From contig NZ_NKYE01000007.1 of NCBI RefSeq assembly GCF_002262875.1, forward strand, positions 124,001 through 188,000: a stretch of DNA of 64,000 nucleotides, read 5' to 3'. The stretch's first letter is position 1. Each line of letters opens with the position of its first letter. Origin of the DNA: Amycolatopsis antarctica (GTDB lineage: Bacteria > Actinomycetota > Actinomycetes > Mycobacteriales > Pseudonocardiaceae). The notes below the pieces were generated by a model that was given only the letters and a program-made list of their open reading frames with translations, was not told where the DNA came from and did not search any database. The position numbers and the translations under genes were made by a program. Below, piece by piece: positions 8,067 through 15,814 of the stretch.

Positions 8067-8753
8067 ATGCAGGCGAACGCGCCCAGGCCGGACGGCCGCG
8101 CAACCCGCTGGGCAGGCCAGCACGCCCGCCGCAGGGCCGAGTTCGTCGAGGCCGCGCTGAACGCCGTCACCGAACACGGTCCGGACGCGTCCACCGAGCT
8201 CATCGCCCAGCAGGCGGGCGTGGCGAGAACGCGGCTGTACAAGCACTTCGACGACGCCGGCGACCTGCAACGCGCGGTCGCCCGGCGGATCGGCGAGCTG
8301 ATCGTCGAGGAACTGGAACCGGTGTGGAACCCGCAGGGCACGCCGAACCAGATGATCACGCTCGCGGTGGACACGCACCTGCGCTGGCTGACCGAGCACG
8401 GCAACCTCTACCGCTACCTGCTGCGGCAGCCGCCCGGCGACGGCACGGACGGCCCCGGGGGCATCCGGAACACCCTCGGCGAGCACCTCGGCACCCTCTT
8501 CGGCGCGTACCTGCGCGCGTTCGGCATCGACGCGGGCCCGGCCGACACCACGGCGTTCGGCCTGGTCGGCTACGTCGATTCGGCCACCCATCGCTGGCTG
8601 GACCGGCCCGGTGCCGTCGGCAGGCCGGAGCTCGTGCGGCAACTCAGCGGCACGGTCTGGGTCGTGCTCGACGGGATCCTCCGAGAGGGCGGCGTCGAGC
8701 TGGATCCGGACGCCGCCCTCCCGCTGCCGCACGAACTACCCGCGCCCGGCTGA
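8067..8753 (+). CDS. TetR family transcriptional regulator
   Basis: 228-aa regulator with an N-terminal TetR helix-turn-helix around residues 28-75 (RRAEFVEAALNAVTEHG, TELIAQQAGVARTRLYKHFDD) and a C-terminal ligand/dimer domain similar to those of regulators paired with diiron oxygenases. It is divergent from the AurF-like gene and probably represses it. Its last 18 bases overlap the end of the convergent FAD oxidase gene. Confidence 0.9.
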   Translation: MQANAPRPDGRATRWAGQHARRRAEFVEAALNAVTEHGPDASTELIAQQAGVARTRLYKHFDDAGDLQRAVARRIGELIVEELEPVWNPQGTPNQMITLAVDTHLRWLTEHGNLYRYLLRQPPGDGTDGPGGIRNTLGEHLGTLFGAYLRAFGIDAGPADTTAFGLVGYVDSATHRWLDRPGAVGRPELVRQLSGTVWVVLDGILREGGVELDPDAALPLPHELPAPG

Positions 8754-10145
8754 CCCTTCCGGCGGGATGTTGTTGTTGACGCGCAACAGGTTCCCCGGAT
8801 CGTGCGCGGCCTTCGCGGCGACCAGTCCGCGCCGGGTCGCGGCGTCGTGCAGCGGCCGGGCGCGGTCCGCGGGACCGGTCGCGGCGAAACGGAAGTTCAC
8901 CGAGCCCGCACCCGCCGACCACGGCTCCAGCGCGTCGAGCACCCGCCCGTGCAGCCCGGCAGCGATGTCCACTTCGGACGGTTCGGACGGCTCCACGGGT
9001 GAGAGGACGCGCAGCAGGAACCGGGCGTCCCGGTGCGACACCGCGTTCGGCACGGCGGGCGGCCGGGCCAGCGCACCGCCGAGGTGGTTGAGCTGGACGA
9101 CGCACATGATCGGCGCGTCCGGCCCGCCGATCGCGATCACCGAGCGGAGCGCGTCGAGGTCGAGATCGCGCAACAGCAGGCTGTCGCCGCGGTAGGCGTG
9201 CGGTTCGGCCGGGTCGGCGCAGATCGACGCGGACGCCGTGAAGGGCAGCTCGCCGAGCGTGTCCAGCAACCGGGGGCCGACGTCCCGCAGCGGCGCGACC
9301 AGCCGTTCCCCCTCGGCAGGCTCGCCGAGATGGGCGACCCGCACCTGCACGAAATACCGACCGCGGAACGGTTCCGGCACACCATCGAAGTCGGGGTAAC
9401 GCATCAGCGAGACCGAGGACGTCAGCTCGTCCGGAACGGTCGCCGTCCACTCCAGGTAGACGCGCAGCGCCTCGTCGACCAGTTCCGTGTCGAACATGAG
9501 CCTCCCGCCGTAGATCCGGTCCACCGGCATCAGGTCGACCTCCATCGCGGTGACGACGCCGAGATTGCCGTGCCCGCCGCGCAGCGCCCAGAACAGCTCC
9601 GGGTCGCTCTCGGCGGTGACGCGGTGGAGCACGCCGTCGGTGGTGACCACGTCGATCGTCCGGACGTGGTCGGCGGCGTAACCGAACCGGCGGGAGAGCA
9701 GGCCGAGCCCGCCGCCGAGGGTGTAGCCGACGGCGCCGACGTCCGGGGAGCTGCCGGAGAGCGGGGCCAGGCCGTGCGGAGCCGCCGCGTCGATCACCTC
9801 GGCCCAGCGCGTCCCGGCGTCGATCCAGGCGGTACGGGTGGCCGGGTCGATCCGGACGCCGGCCATCCGGCGGGTGCTGATCAGCATTCCGCCGCACGCC
9901 GCTTCGGCGACGCCGTGACCGGTGGCCTGAACGGCGATCGGCAGTTCGTTCGTGGCGGCGAACTCGACGGCGGCCCGGACGTCCGCCGCCCCGGTCGCGC
10001 CGACCACGACGTCAGGACGGTGCCGGAGCCCGGTCTGGAAACCGGCGCATTCGGCGTCGTAGCCGTCCTGGCCGGGCCGGAACACCGGGCCGTGGACCCG
10101 CGCGGCGAGGGTGTCGAAGCCGGTAGGGATGCTGTGCGTTGTCAT
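8736..10145 (-). CDS. BBE-type FAD-linked oxidoreductase
   Basis: About 469-aa flavoprotein. The FAD_binding_4 domain has VQATGHGVAEAACGG near residues 72-86, where the TGHG histidine is the usual flavin attachment or contact region, and GYTLGGGLGLLSRRFG. A C-terminal berberine-bridge domain ends VNFRF...NNIPP. A second flavin-linking cysteine is not obvious. Such enzymes oxidise sugars, alcohols or natural products; no signal peptide is visible. The start is the ATG at 10145, two codons inside a GTG-initiated frame. Confidence 0.87.
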   Translation of the reverse strand: MTTHSIPTGFDTLAARVHGPVFRPGQDGYDAECAGFQTGLRHRPDVVVGATGAADVRAAVEFAATNELPIAVQATGHGVAEAACGGMLISTRRMAGVRIDPATRTAWIDAGTRWAEVIDAAAPHGLAPLSGSSPDVGAVGYTLGGGLGLLSRRFGYAADHVRTIDVVTTDGVLHRVTAESDPELFWALRGGHGNLGVVTAMEVDLMPVDRIYGGRLMFDTELVDEALRVYLEWTATVPDELTSSVSLMRYPDFDGVPEPFRGRYFVQVRVAHLGEPAEGERLVAPLRDVGPRLLDTLGELPFTASASICADPAEPHAYRGDSLLLRDLDLDALRSVIAIGGPDAPIMCVVQLNHLGGALARPPAVPNAVSHRDARFLLRVLSPVEPSEPSEVDIAAGLHGRVLDALEPWSAGAGSVNFRFAATGPADRARPLHDAATRRGLVAAKAAHDPGNLLRVNNNIPPEGSAGRG

Positions 10146-10200
10146 GGGCACAACGGTACGAAGCCTTTAGGACAGCATCGGTCCTCGTTCGCGAGGGATT

Positions 10201-10818
10201 TCAGCGAGCTGTGGCTGCGACGCCCGCACCCAGCCCGACCAGGGCGGTACCGGTCACGCGATCGAGCATCCGGCGTGCCTTCGCCCGGCGCATGAACCCG
10301 GACAGCCTGCCGGTGAGCGCCACGAACAGCACCCACCACACGATCCCGACGGCGACGTCGATGCCACCCAGCAGCAGCACCTGTGGTGCCACCGCGGCCG
10401 CCGGGTCGACGAACTGCGGCAGCAGGCTGACGAAGAACAGCGCGGCCTTGGGGTTGAGCACGTTCGACACCAGTGCCTGCCCGAAGATCCGGGTCAGTGG
10501 ACCGTCGGCGGCGGGTTCCTCCGAGTACGGCTCGGCGTTGCGCCGCGAGCGCCACAGTGCCTGCGCGCCGAGGAAGATCAGGTACGCGGCGCCGGCGATC
10601 TTGAGGATCGTGAACGCGAGCGCACTGCGCAGCAGCAGAGCCGACACCCCGAGCGAGGCGGCGGCGAGATGCACGCAGAGCCCGCACTGCACGCCCGCCG
10701 CGGCGACCAGGCCTGCCCGCCGATCGCGGACCGACTGACGCAGGATCACCACCCAGTCCGGACCCGGAACCACGTACGCGACGACAACCAGGCCGAGGAA
10801 CGCCCACAGCCACGACAT
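10201..10818 (-). CDS. LysE/RhtB family translocator
   Basis: 205-aa membrane protein with six likely spans. The first hydrophobic segment carries the family motif VVPGPDWVVILRQSV, and LNPKAALFFVSLLPQFV marks the middle. The family exports amino acids or related small molecules. GGAGG lies eight bases before the chosen ATG; the longer frame to 10902 has no homology-like content. It stands alone on this strand beside a decayed plus-strand gene. Confidence 0.88.
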   Translation of the reverse strand: MSWLWAFLGLVVVAYVVPGPDWVVILRQSVRDRRAGLVAAAGVQCGLCVHLAAASLGVSALLLRSALAFTILKIAGAAYLIFLGAQALWRSRRNAEPYSEEPAADGPLTRIFGQALVSNVLNPKAALFFVSLLPQFVDPAAAVAPQVLLLGGIDVAVGIVWWVLFVALTGRLSGFMRRAKARRMLDRVTGTALVGLGAGVAATAR

Positions 10819-10913
10819 GCCGATCACCTCCGTCTCGCACGGTAGGCGCGGGTACCGACGGTCCGCACGCCGTGCCGTCCACCGGGAACCGCGACGCGCC
10901 ACCCGTACGCATC

Positions 10914-11430
10914 GCGGGTTTGGCCGTTGACTCCAAAACCGGTTACACCGTGCTGGGCATGCTGATCGAGAAGCTCACCGGTGACGACCTGAAGACGGCC
11001 ATCGCCCCCACGTCCTGGACCGCGTCGGCATGCCGTCGACCTTCCTTCCGGCGGCGGGCGAGAAGGGCCTGCCCGATCCGTACTCGCGCGGCTACCTCTG
11101 ACGTCGGCGGGGCGCCCTTCGCCGACGTCACCAACTACGAACCCGCCGTCTGGGGTGCGGCCGGCGCGGGTGTCGGACGGCACCGACATGACGAAATTCG
11201 TCAACGCGCTGCTCGGCGGCACCGGCGAGTACGGCATCGGCCTGCAGAAGTTCCAGACCGACTGCGGTACCGCTTGGGGCCACATCGGGCAGATCGCCGG
11301 ATACACGACCATGACCGTCTCCGACGGCACGCGCGCGCTGTCGACCGGCATCAACACCCCGGTGATCGCCGACGGTGCGGGCTCCGGCGAGGCCACGAAG
11401 AATTTCGTCAACCAGGCGCTCTGCGGCTGA
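10914..11430 (+). pseudogene. Serine beta-lactamase-fold hydrolase remnant, frameshifted
   Basis: Pieces of one class C beta-lactamase/DD-peptidase-like protein lie in different frames. Frame one has SKTGYTVLGMLIEKLTGDDL. Another continues with RVGMPSTFLPAAGEKGLPDPYS and reaches a stop near 11100. A third gives FADVTNYEPAVWGAAGAGV. The last, from about 11160, reads DGTDMTKFVNALLGG to a terminal NQALCG and includes the GHIGQIAGYT box. At least three frameshifts are needed to join them, and the N-terminal SxxK region is absent. It is a clear pseudogene at the edge of the decayed zone outside attL. Confidence 0.8.
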
Positions 11431-12060
11431 TCACCGATCCGGCGGCCACCTGCTCGCCGGTGCGGGGGTGGCCGCCGGATCGCGCAGGCTGGTGACAGCG
11501 TCGATACCGGCGGCCGCCGCGGCGGCCAGATCGGCGGCCGACTCGGCCACCACCAGGCACCGTTCCGCCGAACTCCCCAACGCGTGAATCGCCTGGTGCA
11601 GCAGGAAAGGGTCCGGGGTGAGGCGGGCAGGGTCGCCGGAAGCGCGGGCGCTGACCCACTTCGCGTCCTCGGCCAGATCGCGCAGCGAAAGGAATGAAGA
11701 CACGGCGTCCACCGCGAGGTTGCCGAACACGGTGACGGTGATGCCGGCGTCGGTAAGCCGCCGCAGCGCCCCACGTACGTCCGGCTTCTCCCGTACCAGT
11801 GTGACCGCCTCCAGTTCGTGCCGCCGCAACTGCCGCTCGACGACGTGGGCGGTGTCCGGGCCGCAGCTCACCGCGTAACGGAGCACGTCGAACGGATCGC
11901 GCGTCCGCGCCACCTCACGCGGCACACCGGGGCCGAGCAGTACCTTTAGCCGATCGGCGACCGTTTCGGCCTTGAGCCTGGCGAACGGCGAGCAGACCGG
12001 CCCGTCGAACGCCAGTAGCAGATGATCGCGTTCGACCGGCTCAGCGCGTGCGTCCCCCAC
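11431..12060 (-). CDS. HAD-like protein lacking catalytic residues
   Basis: 209-aa protein homologous in layout to the HAD hydrolase inside the integrative element (28090-28764). Both read LLxxFDGPxCS at the N-terminus, PFDVLxY in the cap and LLH before the last motif. Here the nucleophile aspartate is alanine (LLLAFDGP, about A17), the motif-III lysine region reads LTPDPFLLHQ and the GDS..D motif reads AESAAD. Phosphatase activity is therefore unlikely. The frame is nevertheless open. The start is GTG at 12060 with GAGGGG six bases upstream. It may be a decaying cargo gene or a binding-only paralogue. Confidence 0.7.
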   Translation of the reverse strand: MGDARAEPVERDHLLLAFDGPVCSPFARLKAETVADRLKVLLGPGVPREVARTRDPFDVLRYAVSCGPDTAHVVERQLRRHELEAVTLVREKPDVRGALRRLTDAGITVTVFGNLAVDAVSSFLSLRDLAEDAKWVSARASGDPARLTPDPFLLHQAIHALGSSAERCLVVAESAADLAAAAAAGIDAVTSLRDPAATPAPASRWPPDR

Positions 12061-12294
12061 GTTCGTCCCCTCACCCACGGTGTCGCAGTCACTCCAGCCT
12101 GCCAGAACGGAGCGTGGGTACTGAGCGGCTCGTCGACGGGCACCACCGAATCGCGCCACGTCCCACCGGCGGGGGTGAGCATCGACCGTGCGTGCCGGCC
12201 AGGCCCGCCTCGATGCGGGTGATGGTGGCCTCTGCCAGCGGATCCGGCCGGCCTTTGGCGTCGACACGTTCGCCGATGCGCTGACCTTGACCTT

Positions 12295-13290
12295 TCATCC
12301 TCTGCGGCGGTCGGTCGAGTATTCGGAGAAGATTTGGTCGAGGACGCGACGCGCACTGGCGGCGTCCTCGTCGGCCCGGCCCACGGTCCGATCGTAGGTG
12401 ATCAGCGCCTTCCACAGGGCCCAACCGCGCCCGCGTGCCCATGTCGCCTCGGCGACGGACAGGCGTTCGCGGAACGCCTGCCGACCATCTGCGGTCAGCA
12501 GTGTCCAGGCAATGGCCAAGTCGCAGGACGGGTCGCCGACACCGCAGGTACCGAAGTCGATGACGGCCGCCAGCTCCCCGCCGTCAATCAGGAGGTTCCC
12601 TGGTGCGATGTCGCCGTGGAACCAGATGTCCACTCCGTCCCAGGGGGCGTCGAGCGCGGTCTGCCAGATTTCGAGGGCCACATCAACGTCGATGTGGCCG
12701 TCCAGTGCCGCGAGTGCACGCTGAGTCTGCGCGTCGTAGGTGCGCAGGGGAGCCCCTCGAAACCAGTTGTGCTTCCCCGGCTGGGGGCCGCCGGCGGCAT
12801 CGACGCTCTGCAAGGCTGCCAGGAACCCGGCCAAGTCGAGAGCGAAGCGGACCGGGTCGGAAATTCGGTCCGCACTCACAGGATCGCCGTCCAGCCATTG
12901 ATAGATCGACCACGAGAAGGGGTAGCCCGCGCCGGGATGTCCCTTCGCCAGCGGGGCAGGGATGGGTAGCGGTAGGCGAGGAGCCAGTGCCGGAAGCCAC
13001 CGTTGTTCCTTGTCGACCGCCAGGGCGTACGCAGCCGCGCTCGGCAGACGCACCAGCATTCCGTCGCCGAGGTGAAAGGTGACATTGTCCCAACCACTCT
13101 TGGCCACGGGCTGAACCGGAAGATCTGCCCACTGCGGGAACTGCTCGCTGATCAACCGGCGCACCTGCTCCGCGTCGACAGTGACGCGCTGGGGTACAGG
13201 ACCGAGATCCGGTGTGCTCAAGGCGCCATCCCCGTTTGATATGGAAGCCGAAGAATGAGACTTGAACGGTAGTTCCTGGCTCGCGGGCAC
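12295..13290 (-). CDS. Aminoglycoside phosphotransferase (APH) family kinase
   Basis: About 331 aa with an intact APH core: the N-lobe GWDNVTFHLGDGMLVRLP, the hinge WSIYQWLDGD, the catalytic loop WFHGDIAPGNLLI and the metal-binding VIDFGTCGVGDPSCDLA. The family phosphorylates aminoglycosides, macrolides or small metabolites; the substrate here is unknown. The GTG at 13290 is used, but a GTG 36 codons further in is possible. It is followed after about 230 bases by the HAD-like gene. The same two gene families occur together inside the element, supporting a common mobile origin. Confidence 0.85.
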   Translation of the reverse strand: MPASQELPFKSHSSASISNGDGALSTPDLGPVPQRVTVDAEQVRRLISEQFPQWADLPVQPVAKSGWDNVTFHLGDGMLVRLPSAAAYALAVDKEQRWLPALAPRLPLPIPAPLAKGHPGAGYPFSWSIYQWLDGDPVSADRISDPVRFALDLAGFLAALQSVDAAGGPQPGKHNWFRGAPLRTYDAQTQRALAALDGHIDVDVALEIWQTALDAPWDGVDIWFHGDIAPGNLLIDGGELAAVIDFGTCGVGDPSCDLAIAWTLLTADGRQAFRERLSVAEATWARGRGWALWKALITYDRTVGRADEDAASARRVLDQIFSEYSTDRRRG

Positions 13291-13366
13291 GCCGCCGAAT
13301 TACGAACAGTCCGGCGGACACGCAGCGGCCAGCTAAGCCACGTCTATCCCACATCGGATCCCGGAC

Positions 13367-13455
13367 ACGTTCCATCACCTCGGCCGTCTCGGCGGCGAGG
13401 GTAGCTTCCTCGGCGGCCCGCGGGTCTGCGGCTTCGCGTAGCGCCTGGGGCGAGC
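13367..13455 (-). pseudogene. 3' remnant of a MobF relaxase gene outside attL
   Basis: Read on the minus strand this stretch gives QALREAADPRAAEEA and ends TAEVMER. It parallels the C-terminus of the element's own relaxase (QALHEIELREAADQRAADEA, then SGEVMEHA). At DNA level TTCCATCACCTC is identical at 13370-13381 and 17591-17602, and a 30-base stretch near 13410 matches about 26 positions around 17687. Nothing upstream of the tail is preserved, because the att repeat starts six bases away. It is most simply the last fragment of an older, related element. Confidence 0.6.
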
Positions 13456-13460
13456 TACTT

Positions 13461-13527
13461 GCGAAACCGCTGGTCAGACTGTGTGGAGCTGAGGGGAATC
13501 GAACCCCTGACCCCCGCCTTGCAAAGG
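13461..13527. repeat. attL, 67-bp direct repeat with tRNA-Ala 3' fragment
   Basis: Identical over 67 bases to 30993-31059. Bases 13484-13527 correspond to the anticodon arm, T arm and 3' acceptor of tRNA-Ala, lacking the 5' half, so this copy is not a functional tRNA. The match stops at 13461 on the chromosomal side and at 13527 on the element side. Confidence 0.93.
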
Positions 13528-13662
13528 TGCTGGTAGGCGCGGTCTCGGGCGGATAGCGCTGGTCAAGCTGACCGAGGCGTTGTCTGCGTTGGCTGCCTTG
13601 CATGCTCCCGTCGGACTTTCGCACCCATCGTCAGGCCCATTCGGCCGGCCGTACAGATACCC

Positions 13663-14382
13663 CTAGCGGCACTGCAACATGTCGGTGTTAGGCGACCGAT
13701 GACCCCCTTCCGGGGGCGTGACCGCATACCCCATCTTCTTCAGAACCTCCGCGGCGGCTGCCGGGCTATCGCGGACAGCGGAGCGGGTTTGCTTGACGCG
13801 CCAGTTCTCGCGCCCTGCAGCAATGGCACCGTCACACCCAGGCTTGGTATCCAACTTGAACTCTCGCACGACCATGTCCAGGAAGTCTTCGAGGCAGGGC
13901 CGGAATCGGGATCCACCGACAGGTAGGTGCACCTCGGACAACAGTCCGGAATGCTTGCGGTTATTGCGCGCCAGGAGCACCGACACGGCGCCTCGTTCGG
14001 CATGGACGTTCCAGTGCGCCGCGGGGACTGAATGCGCCTTCTGATCAAAGTCGCATCTTAAAAGCGGCGTGCCTTCAAGCGTCGAACTGATCGAAAACTC
14101 TGACTTCCGGACCGCAAGGTATTCACCAGTCTGATCTGGCTCACAACGGAAGTTGACGAGCAATGACGCGATCGGCTTCTCACCGGCATACAAGGGGATG
14201 CTGCCGACTTTCTCCAGCGTGCCCGCCCGCACGGCGTGGTAGACGCCGTGCGACAGCACCTTTATCTGTCGGACGGCCAGGTCGGCACCTGCTGGCACCG
14301 CGAAAACAGCATCTAGAAGATCCTGGACTTCCTGCGCGAACGCTTTGGTTGTCGTGAGGAGATCGAAGGGCGGTGAAGTCAA
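13663..14382 (-). CDS. Conserved hypothetical protein, second gene of a two-gene module
   Basis: 239-aa soluble protein that I cannot assign. Recognisable features are HWNVHAERGAVSVLLARN in the middle, then HLPVGGSRFRPCLEDFLDMVVREF and a C-terminal helical part ending before AEVLKKMGYAVTPPEGG. No transmembrane segment or signal is evident. Translation apparently begins at TTG (14382), overlapping the stop of the 62-aa gene by four bases, so the two are coupled. A small first gene with a larger overlapping partner on a mobile element, with operator-like repeats upstream, resembles toxin-antitoxin or defence pairs. No toxin fold is recognised. Confidence 0.75.
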   Translation of the reverse strand: MTSPPFDLLTTTKAFAQEVQDLLDAVFAVPAGADLAVRQIKVLSHGVYHAVRAGTLEKVGSIPLYAGEKPIASLLVNFRCEPDQTGEYLAVRKSEFSISSTLEGTPLLRCDFDQKAHSVPAAHWNVHAERGAVSVLLARNNRKHSGLLSEVHLPVGGSRFRPCLEDFLDMVVREFKLDTKPGCDGAIAAGRENWRVKQTRSAVRDSPAAAAEVLKKMGYAVTPPEGGHRSPNTDMLQCR

Positions 14383-14567
14383 GGCTGCTCGCCGAGTAAG
14401 AACTCCACCTCGTCCAGGCTCTCAAGTGCTTCGATCTCGGACGTAGTAGCGACCTCGGCGGCCACGCGCTCGCGCAGCTCCTCGTGGGTGGAGTTGACCT
14501 CGTGGAGCAGCCGCTGACGACGGGCCAGCAAGTCCCCACTGCTGACCTCAATGACTTCCACAGTCAT
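14379..14567 (-). CDS. Small acidic helical protein, first gene of a two-gene module
   Basis: 62 aa, strongly acidic and predicted helical: VIEVSSGDLLARRQRLLHEV, then EELRERVAAEVATTSEIEALESLDEVEFLLGE. There is no DNA-binding motif that I can name. GGAGGGG lies directly upstream of the ATG, a strong ribosome-binding site, and the TGA overlaps the TTG start of the 239-aa gene. It could be the antitoxin-like or accessory partner of that gene; this is inferred from arrangement only. Confidence 0.75.
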   Translation of the reverse strand: MTVEVIEVSSGDLLARRQRLLHEVNSTHEELRERVAAEVATTSEIEALESLDEVEFLLGEQP

Positions 14568-14610
14568 GGCGCCCCTCCCAGTCCGTCCTCTGTCCCCTCA
14601 TCATGTGTAC

Positions 14611-14643
14611 GGGTGCGACAGTTTGCGACAGGTTGAGACAGTT
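14611..14643. repeat. Tandem decamer repeats upstream of the two-gene module
   Basis: Three consecutive 10-base units share the core G(A/C)GACAG: GGGTGCGACA, GTTTGCGACA and GGTTGAGACA, followed by GTTC. A fourth ACAGTTTGGG-like copy lies near 14690. Spacing of one helical turn upstream of the 62-aa gene (start 14567) suggests binding sites for a repressor or iteron-like protein. Confidence 0.55.
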
Positions 14644-14743
14644 CATACCCGAATTGTTGCCCTGGTCACCCCATCGGACCAGCGTCTACAGACAGTTTGG
14701 GTCCGCAGCCGGAGCGTTATCGGATCCGCGCCAGGCACCGAGG

Positions 14744-15664
14744 CTAAGCACCAGCAGCCTTCGCGTGCGTCAACCGTACCCAGTCGTGTCCGTCTGGGTA
14801 GACGACTTTGATGCCGACCGCGTCCAGGTACGCGAGCAAGTCATCGCGGGGTCGCGTCGGCACGAGTAGCGCCAGACTCTCGGCGTTCGCAAAGCGCTGG
14901 TAGTCCAGCAACTGTCCGACCGCGAGTCGGATCTGCTGGCGCGTGACCGTTCCCTTGGCTTCAACCAGTTCCCTAGTGGTTTCGTCCCACAAGTCGCTAT
15001 AGAGGGGGCTCGTCTCGCCCGGTGGGATGAGACGGAGCCGACTGACGTCGTGCCCGTGGCGTACCAGGTGTTGCTGGTAGCGGTGGACCAGCGTCGCCTC
15101 CCGTCTCTCAAACTCGTACGGCTCGCGGTCCGGGCTGACGTGCGCACGCTCGGTGTGTTGCTCCTCGACCGGGACGCGTTCGGCCCTAGGTTCGGCGGCG
15201 GGACTCACCGGCAATTGCGGCAGGTCGACCGGCACCTTGTTCAGCGGCCGCATCTTGAACACGACAACCTGCCGGAGACTGTCCGGGTCGCCGGTCTCGT
15301 GGGCGTCGGTGAAGTAGTAGCCCACCAGCTCGAATTCGCCCAGGTACGTAACTGTGGTGCCCTCACTCCGGAATCCCTCGAGCGACCTTCCATCTCGGCG
15401 ATGGTTCAGGATCGATTTGTTGCCCTGCGTGAGCTGCTGGTCACCTCGCTGCCCCTCGCCGACGTAGTGGAACAGCCTGTCAGAGTCCCAGCCGTCGTAG
15501 TAGCCGTGCTGCTGGCCGACCGCCGGGGCGGTAAAGAACATCACGACCTTGGCCTTGCTCGACGGCCCAATGCCACCTTGCTGGCGCCCCCCGAACCGCT
15601 GGTGGAGCTCACGGCGGAGCAACTGATCTCCTGGGCTCAGGTCGGTCAACATCTCAAACTCCAT
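14744..15664 (-). CDS. Modification-dependent restriction endonuclease, SRA-like head plus PD-(D/E)XK domain
   Basis: 306 aa in two parts joined by a Pro/Glu-rich linker (about 150-180). Residues 1-140 have the hallmarks of the SRA/YDG-like heads of McrA-type enzymes: RRELHQRFGGRQQGGIGPS, GYYDGW, FHYVGEGQRGDQ and GNKSILNH. Residues 183-295 look like a PD-(D/E)XK nuclease: D224 in YSDLWDE and E235-x-K237 in LVEAKGT, then QIRLAVGQLLDYQRF. Such proteins cut foreign DNA carrying modified bases. It is a stand-alone leftward gene with its own short AT-rich promoter region. The preferred modification cannot be read from the sequence. Confidence 0.75.
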   Translation of the reverse strand: MEFEMLTDLSPGDQLLRRELHQRFGGRQQGGIGPSSKAKVVMFFTAPAVGQQHGYYDGWDSDRLFHYVGEGQRGDQQLTQGNKSILNHRRDGRSLEGFRSEGTTVTYLGEFELVGYYFTDAHETGDPDSLRQVVVFKMRPLNKVPVDLPQLPVSPAAEPRAERVPVEEQHTERAHVSPDREPYEFERREATLVHRYQQHLVRHGHDVSRLRLIPPGETSPLYSDLWDETTRELVEAKGTVTRQQIRLAVGQLLDYQRFANAESLALLVPTRPRDDLLAYLDAVGIKVVYPDGHDWVRLTHAKAAGA

Positions 15665-15666
15665 TT

Positions 15667-15707
15667 TGATACTATCGGAGGACTAAAAATGAGCCCTTAA
15701 AGTATCA
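15667..15707. promoter_or_regulatory. Inverted repeat in the nuclease gene promoter region
   Basis: TGATACT (15667-15673) and AGTATCA (15701-15707) are perfect inverted copies 27 bases apart in an AT-rich stretch immediately upstream of the nuclease start. They bracket the expected promoter and ribosome-binding region and may be operator half-sites. Confidence 0.45.
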
Positions 15708-15781
15708 CCGTCCATGGAATCCAAGCCTCCTCGTGTGAACCTTTGCACTCGACGTGCGGCCATGCGGGCGGGAAAACGCAG

Positions 15782-15814
15782 GTGGGCGGGCCGGTCACGA
15801 CCCGGCCCGTCCAC
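15782..15814 (-). terminator. GC-rich hairpin terminator
   Basis: A 13-bp stem with one G-U pair (15782-15794 with 15802-15814) and a seven-base loop. On the minus strand it is followed by CTGCGTTTTCCC. It coincides with the stop codon of the frameshifted minus-strand gene and probably ended that transcript. Confidence 0.6.

Noticed and set aside
13484..13527. Second tRNA-Ala gene
   Set aside because: Only the 3' 44 bases are present; the 5' half is missing, so it is the att fragment and not a tRNA.
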